Shown one piece after another: positions 23,058-34,224 of a stretch of DNA of 64,000 nt (its first letter is position 1; each line of letters opens with the position of its first letter). The position numbers and the translations under genes were made by a program. A model generated the notes under the pieces. The model was not told the origin of the DNA. It was given only the letters and a program-made list of their open reading frames with translations, and made no database searches. Origin of the DNA: Alnus glutinosa (lineage: Eukaryota; Streptophyta; Magnoliopsida; Fagales; Betulaceae); assembly GCF_958979055.1 (NCBI RefSeq), contig NC_084888.1:26762804-26826803 (forward strand), read 5' to 3'.

Positions 23058-26000
23058 ATGTCTTAACTGCCTAACTTGGCACAATTTAATTTTCTCAAAC
23101 TTGACAGTACCACCACATATCTCCCTTGGCTTTCTACTGTGATTCCTATCTTAAAAATCCATGAAATGTTGGGAATTGCAGATGGTTCAAAACCATGCCC
23201 ACCATCCATTATCACTGATGAGGAGGGAAAACAAATTGTCAATCCTGATTTTGCCATTTGGGATAGAAAAGATCAGTTCCTTCTTGGGTGGATCAACATG
23301 TCCAAAAGTATTTGCCAATCTTCTATTTATCCAAAAATTCTATCTTAATAATTACTACTACTTTAAGCTAACCTCCACTCATTTCTTTGTGAAGGACATC
23401 AAGACCTGAGCCATTCTTCTAGCAGGCAGGAGTGAAAATGAACTATATCCAATACAGTTTCAGAAGACTTTCCTTTCCTTAAATAAAAGGAGTTTACATC
23501 TTGGTCTAGGATTAAGAAAAAATAAATGTAGTTTTATTGCTGGTTTAGGGTTAAGAACTACTCCATCCACTTGGCATTTTCGATTGGGACACACTTCTCC
23601 TGTAATTGTATCTCTTTTACTCATAAACTTTCATCTACCTCTTAATTGATCATTCTAATAAAGAGTTTTTCTGTGATTCTTGTCAATTGAGTAAGAGGAA
23701 AAGATTGCCTTTTAATACCTCTAATCGAAACAATTCTCAACCATTAGAACTAATCCACAGTGATCTTTGGACATCTCCTGTCCCATATCTTAGTGGGTGC
23801 AAATACTATGTCATATTTATAGACGATTTCTCATGTTACACTTGGTTTTATCTCCTACATTTGCCACCTTTGTGAAGTTCAAAAAACTCGTTGAAAATCA
23901 ATTCTCTTTTCACATTAAGAAATTACAATCTGATGGGGGTGGGGAATTCACTTCATTTCAATTTTAATCTTTCCTTTCTCAACACGGAATTCTTCATAGA
24001 AATCTTGCCCACACACATCTCAATAAAATGGTGTGGCAAAGAGAAAACTTTGACATATTCTTGAGATTGGTATGACTATGCTTGCTCACTCTAGGTTATC
24101 AAATCATTAGTGGGTTGATACTTTCTTCACAGCTGTTTATATAGTTAATAGACTTGCCACTTTGGTGCTCAACCAAAAGTCACATTCTGAAAAGCTTTTT
24201 GATAAACCCCATGATTATACTATTCTAAGAGTTTTTGGATGCAAATGTTTCCCTTTTCTTCATCCCTATACTGCTAACAAACTTGAATATAGATCTAACC
24301 ATTATATTTTCTTAGGTTAGAGCCATGCAGAATATCGATCCATAGAACCACAATTTGGCAAAGTGTTTCTATCTAGACATATGGTCTTTGATAAAAGATC
24401 TTTCCCAACAAAGGATGATGCAATTTTACACTTGCCTACTAGAATCAATGCCTCGAATGATGTCCCTTTCATCATACCGGTAAGCCTCACTGTTCCTTTT
24501 ATTAATGATCATGATGTTGCCACACATACCTAAAGTATTACTACTGCCTCCAACAACACTGCACATGAACCCGAAAGTCATACTTCACCTCTACCATTTC
24601 CATCTCATTCTTCCACTACCCATTCCCCTGTTTTACATACAGAAATTGGAATAGAACCTGATGCCACCACTTCAGAAATCATATCCACCACCTCAGTACC
24701 CCCTCCATCTCATCCTATGTCCACTCGTTCCTACACAGGTTCTTTACATCCCAAACAATTTCCTGATTTTCACCTTTATTATACTTCCAAACACCCACCA
24801 TCCATCTTTCCATTTTCCCTAAATCTGCAAGAACCATCTAGCTACACTAAGGTAGCAACAGATCCTCAGTGGCTAGATGCTATTACTCAAGAATTTTCAA
24901 CACTCATCTCTAATAGAACTTGGGCATTGTGTCCCAGACTAGCACACCATAATATAATCCTTAATAAATGGGTTTTCAATATCAAAAGGAAAGCAGATGG
25001 CTCCCTCGACAGATTCAAGGCTAGATTGGTAGCTAAAGGCTTTGAGCAACAATATGGTATTGATTATACTGATACTTTCAGCCTTGTTATAAAACAATCC
25101 ACAGTTTGGATTGTCCTTGCATTGGCAGTCCACTACCAGTGGCCACTTAAGCAATTGGATGTGTCCAATGCTTTTCTCCATGGCTCATTGATGGAAACAG
25201 TTTACATGGAGTAACATCAGGGTTTCCAAGATGCAGCACATCCAGACTATGTATGCAAGCTCCACAAAGCAATTTATGGTCTTAAACAAACTCCTCGACA
25301 ATGGTTTCACTGTCTCTCCACTTCCTTACTCGAATTAGGCTTTATTGCCTTCTTAGTGGACACCTCACTCTTTATTTTATGAACATAAGAGAGTCACCAT
25401 TTTTCTTCTTATTTATGTTGATGACATAATTATGACAGATTCTCACATTTTAGTTAATGACTCTCTCATTCACAAGTTGCAGCAGCAATTTCCACTTAAA
25501 GATCTTGGCACCCTGAGTTACGTTTTAGGCATAAAGGTTCACAGGTCCTCAGCTGGCATCTCAGTCAAACTAAATACATCACTAATCTTCTTCACCGAGT
25601 AAGAATGTTAGGAGCCAAGCCAGCTCCATCTCCATTTCCTACTGGTACCCAGTTATCCCACCTTGATGGAGATTCTCTTTTTGATCCATGCGAGTATTAC
25701 AATGTAGTGGGTGCTCTTCTATATTGTACATTGACAAGACCTGAGATATCCTCCTCTGTGAATCAATTGTGTCAACACATGCAAGATCCTACTACTACTC
25801 ACCAGACACTAGCCAAAGGAGTCCTTCGCTATTTTAAAGCTACCCTTGATCATGGTTTGATCTACCCTGCTGCTCTTTTGAGTTCCTTACATCTTCAAGC
25901 ATTTTGTAACTTGGATTGGGCTGGCAATCTTGTTGACCGTCGATCCACATAAGGTTTTGACATTTATCCTAGAAACTGCTTGGGAGTGCCAAAAAGTAAG

Positions 26001-26270
26001 CAGTCGTCTCACGTTCCTCCATTGAATTTGAATATCGAGCTATGGCCATTGCCACTGCAAAAATCTTCTGGTTGAGAATGTTATTCAAAGAATTGGGCAT
26101 TGTTCTCTCTTGTGCCCTCATGCTCTGGTGTGACAACATTAGTGTTCTACCACTTGCTTCCAATCCAGTCTATCATGCAAGAACCATACACATTGAGCTT
26201 GACTATCACTTTGTTAGGGAAAAAGGTCTTAATCGTTACATCCTAATCAAATTCATCTCAACCAACGATT
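23058..26270 (+). pseudogene. Copia gag-pol remnant
   Basis: Pieces in order: a gag N-terminal region at 23,076-23,348 (LDSTTTYLPWLSTVIPILK); the GAG-pre-integrase word RLGHTSP near 23,580; integrase at about 23,660-23,875 (LELIHSDLWTSPVPYLSGCK, then VIFIDDFSCYTW); RT at 24,840-25,214 (WLDAITQEFSTLISNRTW, WVFNIKRKADGSLDRFKARL, QLDVSNAFLHG) with the YVDD box at about 25,409; and RNase H at 25,605-26,270. The gag zinc knuckle and protease region are missing between about 23,400 and 23,550. At least several stops and frame shifts occur. Confidence 0.9.
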
Positions 26271-26370
26271 AACTTCCAAATATCTTTAACAAAGGCGTAT
26301 CCATGGCTCGGTTTCAGCTACTCAAATCCAAGCTAATGGTTGAGCCCTCCCCCATTAGCTTGCTGGTGGA

Positions 26371-26577
26371 TGTTATTGATGACAGTAATGCTGTCTTCAT
26401 CGATCCTACTCTAGAGCCACATAATCGAATGGCTCAACATAAGAGGAAAAACAAAGCAATAAAGCAAAGCAGCACCGTTATGCAATAAAGCAATCACATA
26501 CGTTATGCCATCTGTGTAATAAACACCCCATATTTTATGCCACACGTTATGTAATCTGTGTAAAAGCAAATCCTATA
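26371..26577 (+). repeat. Copia 3' LTR, truncated
   Basis: It matches the first about 207 bp of the 5' LTR and ends abruptly at CAAATCCTATA. The missing last about 90 bp were lost, or cut by the G-rich element that follows. Confidence 0.85.
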
Positions 26578-27231
26578 CAGGGACAAAGGGAGGGGGGGCG
26601 GGGGAGGTATGGGCCATGGCCCCCCCAAATTTCTTAAAAAAAAAATCTATAAGGAATGCTTCAACACGGGTTTTGATCGATTGCTTCCACCAGCACAATA
26701 TAGAGAAATAAAGAAACAAAATGGCTAAAAAATGTTACGATATAGAATTCAAATGAAAACATCAAGAACAAAGGATTTCTCGTTTTGGTAAGTTGGACTA
26801 CAAATGTACCGTAACCATAATTGGTAAGCTATCTCTGAAAATAAGGAGATGAAGCAAACAGCCCAACACACCCTTATCTCTCTCCCAATGGGTGCTGCCG
26901 AAACTGCTGTTGGGTCTCTCTTCTTCAAGGCTGAAACTGCCTTGTTCGTACTCTGCTCTTCAAGATCGGATATGTCTTCTTTTGCACACCAGCACCACAT
27001 TGTCCGTCGTGTTCGAAATGTCCTATTCTTTTTTACCAACAAAAGCCTCCTTTGTTTTAACAGAGCTTCTAGAGGAAGCTAACTTTTTGAAGAAGCTTTC
27101 CAACTCAAGGACAAACGAGTGTGCAAAGAAAAAATAAGTCAAAAGCTGAGGGCCCACAGTAAGGACTTGATAAAGACAAGTCACTTACAGTACACCGGGA
27201 AATTAATATAAAATATATAAATGGACGAAAT
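26578..27231. other. Unclassified; G-rich start resembles a hAT end
   Basis: It begins CAGGGACAAAGGGAGGG and then GGCCATGGCCCCCC, wording like the G-rich ends of plant hAT-type elements, but I found no matching right end. The short frames at 26,749-27,137 on both strands have no domain that I recognise. No gene is supported. Confidence 0.35.
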
Positions 27232-28731
27232 CAGTGGCGGAGCCAGAATTTGAGTTTAGGAGGGGCGAAATTAAAAAAACAAATAAAAATAGAACCTGGT
27301 ATATTTAAAGCTTTTCATAACTAATGCATATTTCTAGCATACATTTATGATTAAAAATATTAAAAATAAAAAGATGACATAAAAGAATAATAAAATAGAA
27401 CCTAGTTTATCAAAGACGTTTTACTCTATAATAAAATTATGCAATACTTTTAACCTACATAAGACATTTTTTTAATAATTAGTAATTAATTTATACAGAC
27501 AAAATAACAAACTAGCATATTTCATAGTTCCATATGCCTAACATTAGTTTATTAATATAAGTTTTTGTTGAAAAATACAATTGTAATTAAACTAACTCCT
27601 TTCCGGCTTTTCCTTTTTCGTTTAAAAAAAAATTTACTGAAGTCTCCTTGAAAAACAAATAAAAGATGTGGTTATGAAACAGCCACACTTTTTCACCTTA
27701 TCTCTGACCATGACACGACGTCCACACATTTTGTTTGAAATGAAACAACCCACTATCAAAAAAATCAAGCTCTTCACAGGATCGAAAACAAAGTGAAGAG
27801 ATGTTAAAAAAAAAAAAACAGCAGAGCTCAATGGTGTTCAATACCTCACTTTAACTGGGTGCGAGATTGCCGAATGGAGCAGTGGTCCTATGCCTCCTAG
27901 CTCCTACTTCTCGGCTGCCGGAGGAAATTTTTGGTAATTTGCTGAGAGAGATTGTTTTGTATTTTTTTTTTTCCAAAACGAATAGAAAGTCATATTTGCT
28001 TCTTCTATTGATTTTTCTATACGGGAGTTTTATAGTCTCAACTGGAGGGATAATACAATGTTTTATTTTTATTTTTGCTTCTTTTTTCTTTTTTTTTTTT
28101 ACAAAATTTTTGTGTTCCTAGGCATTTGACGGTTGGTTTTTCTATGACAAAATCTTGTGTTTATGGGATTACAGTTGACTTTCCCATGAGGTTTAGAGTC
28201 TCTCAATTCTCAAAGAAGAATTAATGCATTTTTTTTTTTTCCTTTCTTTAGCAAAATTATCGTGTACTATAATTGGATTTTTTTTTTTCAACAAATTTGT
28301 CTTAATTTTTTCATATTTTGGGGGCTTTTTTCACTGGGGGCTTATTTTGGGGGCCTTTTTTTTTTTTTTTCAGCGGGGCCTTAGGCGGTTGCCTAAGTGG
28401 CCTAGTGGTCAAGCCGGCCCTGGGTAATGGTAGTGTTCATTTCTTATTTTTGGCTGGGTTTGACAAAGTGTTTTCTGCAAAACCCATCTTTCTTTTTGTC
28501 TTTATTCGTAGTATCTACATACTCTCTCTCCATACAGTTTCCATGTACACGAATGCTTTATAACTAAAAGAGTTGTTGAAGACCGGGGGGGGGGGGGGGG
28601 GGGGGGGGCACAGACACTTGCAGAAAAATTAATTTTGCAAGGGATAAGGAAAACTTTTAGAAGGTGATGGGGCACTTGAGAGTTGAGGGGGGGCGAGTGC
28701 CCCCTCTCGCCCCCCCTTGTCTCCGCCACTG
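27232..28731. mobile_element. Non-autonomous hAT-type element, 1.5 kb, with TSD
   Basis: The left end is CAGTGGCGGAGCCAG and the right end is CTCCGCCACTG, inverted copies of each other. The flanks give an 8-bp duplication with one change (GACGAAAT at 27,224-27,231, GATGAAAT at 28,732-28,739), the size made by hAT transposases. Inside are AT-rich DNA, T runs, and a 24-base G run (28,585-28,608). A second hAT-like end (GCCTAGTGGTCAAGCCGGCC, about 28,405) lies inside. No transposase frame is found. Confidence 0.88.
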
Positions 28732-28739
28732 GATGAAAT

Positions 28740-29261
28740 AAAAGGAATCAGAAAAGAAACTGTAAGTGAACCATTTGCAATCAGGATCCTCCCAAGAATT
28801 GCAAAAGCTTTTCCGTTCACATTTCCATTTGCAATCCCATTTCAATGACCAACAAAGAGTAAATTTTTTCAATTACAAATTCAACAAAATTTTCACTCTT
28901 ATTGCCATAGCTCAACCAATTAACTTATGGACAACAAAACGCAAACATCATATCAACTGCGTGGAAATGAGGGAGAGAGAAGGAGAGAGGGGCATAGACA
29001 AAAAGGAAGAAGAAAAAGAATTAGAAGAAGAAGAAGAAGATAAAGACGAAGAGCTATTGGCTGAGTCGTGCACTTTACTATTGGAGTACTTGGGTTTCAA
29101 TCTCCGTGAATAGTATCTTCACAACATGAGCAACATGAAATCATCTTTCATTTAACTAATTAATTATTTTTTTTTTTTTAAGTAAAGTATATTTGTAATT
29201 CATATCTTCGGGGCTTGACCCTTACCCAAAATATTTTCTGATTCCATCTTTGTATTTTTGC
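28740..29261. other. Intergenic, no gene seen
   Basis: It contains a GAA/AAG-rich purine tract at about 28,970-29,050 that keeps a plus frame open (28,766-29,113). The composition is low-complexity and I see no domain, so I do not call it a gene. Confidence 0.5.
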
Positions 29262-29319
29262 ATGATTCAAGCATTTGGAATTTATCTGTATGTGGACAAG
29301 CATATAGAATTCTTATTCG

Positions 29320-29355
<36 letters not shown>

Positions 29356-29532
29356 TAAAAAAATAAAAAAATAAATAAAGAAGTTGGAATCCCTTTATTG
29401 ATCATATGCTCAAATAAAATAATACATCACAGTCTTGGTACAGAAGTAAATTCGACCAACAAAAAAAAAAAACCCCTTATATATGGCATTACCCAAAATG
29501 TATAAACTCTCTCGAGTAGCGTTCTTAATTCT

Positions 29533-30298
29533 TTAGAAAAGGAAAGCCGCGGCAATGGGCAACAAGGAGACGAAGAAACTAGCAAAGACACCAGATGATG
29601 AAGAGTCGGGCGGGGTCGGCGTCTGACCAGTGGGTCCGCCGGCCTTGGGAGATGCAGCGGGGGACGAAGTAGGAGTTGGAGTGCAAGGAGCAGGGGTCCC
29701 TGAGGAGGGAGAAGGCGTGGTAGGGGTAGTAGTTTGAGGGGAGGGTGAGGTAGTGGGCGTAGGAGAGCCGGAGACGGTAATGGCTAACTTCTGGCCAAAC
29801 TGGCAGTGCTGGCCGACGGTGCAGATGTAGTAGTGGTTGCCAGCGTTAGAAAGAGTAATGTTAACAGGGCCAGTGGTGATGGTGTCACCAATAGGATTGG
29901 CTGAGCTGCAGGAGTCGAAGGATTCTTTTGGTACTTGGAGGACGTCGTGCTCCCCTGTGGCGAAGTTGAACGCTGAAAGACAGGAGTTATATATGTTAAC
30001 ATCAAATTAATACATGCATATCAGCATATATATATATATATATGAATGAGGATCGAGGATATATAATTAATGATGATTTTCTTAATATATAGAAGGAAAA
30101 GAGGGAGAGAGAAATCTTACTTAAAATATCACCAACCAGGAACTTGTTGTTGTTAGCCCAAGTCTGATATGCCGCAGCACCAGCTTGTGGAACAGTCCAA
30201 CCCATGCCATCTCCCACCACATGCACTGTTTGTGCTTCTGAGCATTGTAAAAGCATTGCAGACAAAACAATCACAACACTGATGATGAACTTGTCCAT
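29533..30298 (-). CDS. Stellacyanin-like phytocyanin (blue copper protein), copy 1
   Basis: Spliced minus-strand model: exon 1 30,298-30,121, exon 2 29,972-29,533, phase-1 GT/AG intron of 148 bp, 205 residues. Signal peptide about 1-22 (ends QCSEA). Plastocyanin-like domain about 23-127 (TVHVVGDGMGWTVP...). Copper ligands by alignment: His68 (GEHDV), Cys110 (YYICT), His115 and Gln120 (GQHCQFGQK). A Gln at the axial position is typical of stellacyanins, whereas Met is usual in uclacyanins and plantacyanins. Cys81-Cys116 is the likely disulfide. A Pro/Ser/Thr-rich, arabinogalactan-like linker (about 130-185) precedes a hydrophobic tail (FASFFVSLLPIAAAFLF), so the protein is probably GPI-anchored at the plasma membrane. 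The family transfers electrons or binds copper; the partner is unknown. Nearly identical to the gene at 42,652-43,438. Confidence 0.94.
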
Positions 30299-30384
30299 TC
30301 TCTCAATTGTAGTAATTGTATGGCGCCTCTGCGTGTTACGTTGTATTGTATATATGCCTTTGATGACAATGTGAAGGTTTCCAC

Positions 30385-30402
30385 ACAGAATATATATAGA
30401 GT
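30385..30402 (-). promoter_or_regulatory. Probable TATA box of phytocyanin copy 1
   Basis: The minus strand reads TCTATATATATTC about 90 bp before the start codon, a good plant TATA box that would place transcription start near 30,355-30,360. The same word stands before copy 2 (about 43,519-43,534). Confidence 0.55.
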
Positions 30403-31101
30403 GATCAGGCAAAAATGATGAGCCACAGCTCCTCTAGAACCAATTAATTAGACGCGTCCTTGACGGTGAACGGAAGACGCGACCAGGCACCGTTTAGATG
30501 CTACGACGTAGCCTGGCCGCGTGGGTGGGTGCCGGTCCATTTTGTACAATGGAGGTGGACTTCCTACTTTTCAATCGGGCTTGACTTTCCCTTTATTAAT
30601 GGACTTGGTCTATTAAAATAACTATAAAATCATGTGCTGCATGTAGTTTTTTTTTTTTTATTATTTTTTTTTTATTTTATATTATTTATTTATTAACTTG
30701 CAGGATAAAAGCACAAATTTCTTTGCTGGTTGGCCAATAATATTCTTGTGAATATAGATTAGTTGAAAGCATAATCATTTAGTTAGTTAATACGAAGTTG
30801 GTCAGACAGGGATATGATTGCACTCATTCACTATTTTTAGACTATCCTCTAGAATTATTATTAATATATATTTTATTTCCTTCATTTCTCTTTAAATTTC
30901 CCTTTATCTGTACTTTTCCATGCTTCTTGGGTTAAAGTTTATACGAAATTAACACACACCAAGAAGCTACGACGAAGTTTTATATCTTTAAAACGTTCTC
31001 TAGCGATCATTCTAAGTGTACTTCGAATATCCTCTAGTGATTGTTCCAAGGAAACTTTGAACGATCATGTGTTGCACGTTTTAAAATAATGACATACATT
31101 C

Positions 31102-31607
31102 TGTTGGGGATAAATCCCACTCAACCCGATCTAAAGAGAAGATTCAAAAGTCAAATAGGTCCAAATAGATAAGAATAATGATCAGATAAGAATAATGATC
31201 ATATCAGAAGTCTAAGAGGATATCAGATCAGAAGTCTAAGAAGATATCAGATCAGAAGTCTAAGAAGATATCAGATTGGAAGTCTAAGAAGATATCCAAT
31301 TAGAAGTCTAGTAAAGGATTGAAGTCCAATTAGAACTCGGACAGCAGTTCTAGATCAACAAGGAGCAGGAGTCCTAATCCAGGTTTGACTCCACCTCTAT
31401 GCCTATAAATAGGCCCATACCCCAAGTATAAACAGGGACTCAGTTTTTATGCATAGAGTATTATTTTTCTTACATAAGCTAATTTAGGCATCGGAGCGGG
31501 ACCCCCGGAAGGGTCCCTAGGTTTTGTTGTTTTACAGAGTTATTTAGAAGCGTGAAGAACATCAAAGGAACGTGCAGATTCACACCATACCGGAAACTGT
31601 ACCAACA
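31102..31607 (+). repeat. 5' LTR of gag-only element
   Basis: 506 bp with TG...CA ends. It contains an internal array of about 25-bp units (ATATCAGATCAGAAGTCTAA) at about 31,198-31,310, and CTATAAATAGGC (about 31,403), a likely TATA box for the element's own transcript. Confidence 0.92.
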
Positions 31608-31609
31608 GT

Positions 31610-31626
31610 TTGGCGCCGTCTGTGGG
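31610..31626 (+). other. Primer-binding site of gag-only element
   Basis: TTGGCGCCGTCTGTGGG, two bases after the LTR end; this TGGCGCC-type site is common in Ty3/gypsy elements of plants. I do not assign the tRNA. Confidence 0.75.
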
Positions 31627-31668
31627 AAACGATTATTCGTTCCTCATAAAAGAAAAATAAGATCCAGC

Positions 31669-33164
31669 ATGGTGATGAACACACGTTCCGGAAGCCAGAC
31701 CAACCGAGAGCCCATAGTCCGAATGGAGCCAGGTATTCAGAATAATCAGCAGCCTCCACCGAACCCTCCCCCGGGGGGTGGAGATCAAGATCGCATAGCA
31801 GCGTTGGAAGCCAGATTGAATCCTTAACACAGCGGAATGCCGAGTTGCTGCGCAGGAGGCCGGAACAGCCCAATCCCAAGATGAACAGGGATGAGTGAGA
31901 GGAAGAAGATCACAATAGCAACACTAATCCTCTGAGGGAGGATGACCGCCAAGGAGATCTGAGCAGAGTTATTGCTGAGCTGGAGAGAAGGTGCACGTAC
32001 ATGGAGATGGAAAGAAAGGACAAAAGCAGATCCGTAATGGTGGACAAGCTCCTAATGGGTACAGACTCACCCTTCACCAGACGGGTGGCAGACTATCAGC
32101 TTCCCAATAAGTTTAAGATACCCCAAATTCTAAGTTATGCAGGAGACAGAGATCCCTTGGATCACCTAGAGAATTTCGAAGCTCATCTAGACCTTCACGG
32201 GACACTCGATGAAGTAGCATGTCGGGCCTTCCCTCTTACTCTTTCGGGAAATGCCCGAGATTGGTTCAGGAAGCTGCCCCCGAATTCCGTTAATCAGTTC
32301 AAGGAATTGTCCAAGATATTCCTAACGGAGTTCTTGGCTTTCCGGACAAGGAAGAAGCCTTTGGGATATTTGCTATCATTGCACCAGCAGGGCAATGAGA
32401 GTCTTAAGGAGTTTATGGCTCGGTTCAACCGAGAGAAGGCTACGGTCGAAGATCCGACCGAGGATATGATCTTTGCTGCCATTTATCAGGGAATTTCACC
32501 CGAGGAGCCTTTGATGAAAAAGTTGATCCGGAAGCAACCGAATACCTTGCAGGGCCTCATGGATAAGGTAGAAGAATTCATTAACCAGGAAGAGACGCTG
32601 AAGTCTATGGCCAGTTCTAGACTACCCCGAGAGACAGCCCCAGAAAAGAAAAGGAAAGAATTCAGAAAAGCTAACGGGGAAGAGCAGAGGCAGGTAAAGA
32701 AGTTCAAAGATTACAACTTTACACCTCTCAACGCCGAGATATCAGAAGTCCTCATGGAGATCAAGAGAGATCCGGCGTTTCGGGAACCGCAAAAGATACC
32801 AGGTAATCCTCCTTATAGGAATGCAGGGAAGTATTGTGATTTCCATAAACAAGCAGGTCATTACACCGAGGGGTGCGTAACCCTAAGGTTGTTAATAGAA
32901 GAATTCATAAAGAATGGCAAGCTAGTTCCGTTCTTGGGAAAAAAACGGAACCAGCAAGGAAATAACAGGCCTCGGAATCATCAGGACTATCAGCCCCGAG
33001 ATCAGCAGCCACAGGATTACTATCCCCGAGACCGTCCTCAACTAGGCGAGAGGCATCAAGAGAATGATCCCCGAGATGACATAGAAAGAAGAGAGGACCG
33101 AAGAAGCAGAAGCCCACAGCATAGAGAGCCGAGGCAACAACAGTATCTGCCCGTGATCCCATAA
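31669..33164 (+). pseudogene. Retrotransposon gag, long intact part with broken N-terminus
   Basis: The gag reading frame probably begins at 31,669 (MNTRSGSQTNREP). It is broken by a frameshift at about 31,820 and a TGA near 31,895. From 32,001 it is open for 387 codons. This part has the plant retrotransposon gag domain at about residues 65-175 (AFPLTLSGNARDWFRKLPPN, LSLHQQGNESLKEFMARFNR), then a single CxxH...GH...C-type zinc-binding motif (YCDFHKQAGHYTEGC) around residue 280, then a Gln/Arg/Asp-rich tail. Gag builds the virus-like particle in the cytoplasm. The open 32,001-33,164 part may still be translated from its internal ATG, but with the N-terminus broken its function is doubtful. 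Confidence 0.88.
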
Positions 33165-33382
33165 AAAGGACTCTCGGGAATTTCGGGCTTGCTTTTATTT
33201 TTCAGCATTTATATTTGCAAAGAAATAGACTTTTATTTTTAATTCAGACTGGACAGAAAAATTCCCCAGATTTTGGGAATAAGTATTTTCAGAATAAATG
33301 AATAAAGCTGACTTAAGCATCGGAGTGTTCCCGGTCTAGGGACCGGGAACCCGTCGATATAGCTTATTTTGTAGGTAAAGCC

Positions 33383-33990
33383 GCTCGGATCAGTCCTAGC
33401 CGAGTGCAAGAAGAAACTTCTCGGATCAGTCCTAGCCGAGAAGGAGCCTCTCGAATCAATCCTAGCCGAGAGCAAGAAGAAACTTCTCGGATCAGTCCTA
33501 GCCGAGAAGGAGCCTCTCGGATCAGTCTTAGCCAAGAGCAAGAAGAAACTTCTCGGATCAGTCCTAGCCGAGAAGGAGCCTCTCGGATCAGTCCTAGCCG
33601 AGAGCAAGAAGAAACTTCTCGGATCAGTCCTAGCCGAGAAGGAGCCTCTCGGATCAGTCCTAGCCGAGAGCAAGAAGAAACTTCTCGGACCAGTCCTAGC
33701 CGAGAAGGAGCCTCTCGGATCAGTCCTAGCCGAGAGCAAGAAGAAACTTCTTGGACCAGTCCTAGCCGAGAAGGAGCCTCTCGGATTAGTCCTAGCCGAG
33801 AGCAAGAAGAAACTTCTCGGACCAGTCCTAGCCGAGAAGGAGCCTCTCGGATCAGTCCTAGCCGAGAGCAAGAAGAAAACTCTCGGATCAGTCCTAGCCG
33901 AGAGTCTCGGATCAGTCCTAGCCGAGACCAAGAAGAAAACTCTCGGATCAGTCCTAGCCGAGAGTCTCGGATCAGTCTTAGCCGAGACCA
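33383..33990 (+). repeat. Hairpin-rich tandem repeat inside the gag-only element
   Basis: Nineteen copies, by my count, of a core TCGGATCAGTCCTAGCCGA with alternating flanks; the main period is 66 bp (two cores), changing to 60 bp in the last part. Each core is a stem-loop: TCTCGG pairs with CCGAGA, and in half of the units the stem is CTTCTCGG/CCGAGAAG. Both periods are multiples of three, so frames stay open for over 200 codons on both strands (33,404-34,111 plus; 33,239-33,991 minus). The plus frame is a Ser/Arg-rich repeat. It lies after gag and before the polypurine tract, where plant gypsy elements often carry tandem repeats. Confidence 0.95.
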
Positions 33991-34224
33991 AGAAGAAAGG
34001 GGGGTCGGATTTAACCCTCGGTTTTTGCAGGTTTTTCAGGAGTTAGCCATTCCAAGAGACAGGGAGAAAACCCTAAGGAAAAACAAGAAAGTAATGGGGG
34101 GTAAGATTTAACCCTCAGGTTTTGCAGGTTAGCAGGTTTTCAGAAGGAGACAAAGATCGGGTTTCCTTAGACATGGAATTCCCATTATTCAAGCAAGCTT
34201 CGGATAATGGAATTGGGGGGTAAC

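Larger units (their letters stand above)
22590..26577 (+). mobile_element. Ty1/copia LTR retrotransposon, degraded, 3' LTR truncated
   Basis: The 5' LTR (22,590-22,885) starts TGTTAGTGATGAC. It is followed directly by TGGTATCAGAGC (22,886-22,897), the tRNA-iMet-type primer site. The 3' LTR starts at 26,371 (TGTTATTGATGAC) but breaks off at about 26,577, where unrelated G-rich DNA begins. Between them are gag, integrase, RT and RNase H remnants in copia order (integrase before RT). There are stops and frameshifts throughout, so it cannot move by itself. Confidence 0.93.
29262..30988. repeat. Segmental duplication, copy 1 (phytocyanin gene with flanks)
   Basis: Collinear with 42,393-44,027. 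It starts ATTCAAGCATTTGGAATTTA and ends TTTTATATCTT. It includes the whole gene, its intron, its promoter and about 600 bp upstream. Copy 1 has about 110 bp extra at about 30,620-30,735. A TA repeat lies at about 29,322-29,350. Coding and intron parts are almost identical, so the event or a later gene conversion is recent. Confidence 0.85.

Noticed and set aside
26749..27137. Possible small gene on either strand
   Set aside because: Frames overlap on both strands, neither has a domain, and the region sits between two transposons.
27852..27925. tRNA-like wording (GAGATTGCCGAATGGAGC)
   Set aside because: Suggested a tRNA D-arm at first, but no anticodon stem, T-arm or acceptor pairing could be built.
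28766..29113. Plus frame ending in a Glu/Lys-rich tail
   Set aside because: Driven by a GAA/AAG microsatellite; no domain, no splice context.
33239..33991. 250-codon minus-strand frame across the tandem repeat
   Set aside because: It stays open only because the unit length is a multiple of three; no start context, domain or promoter supports a gene.
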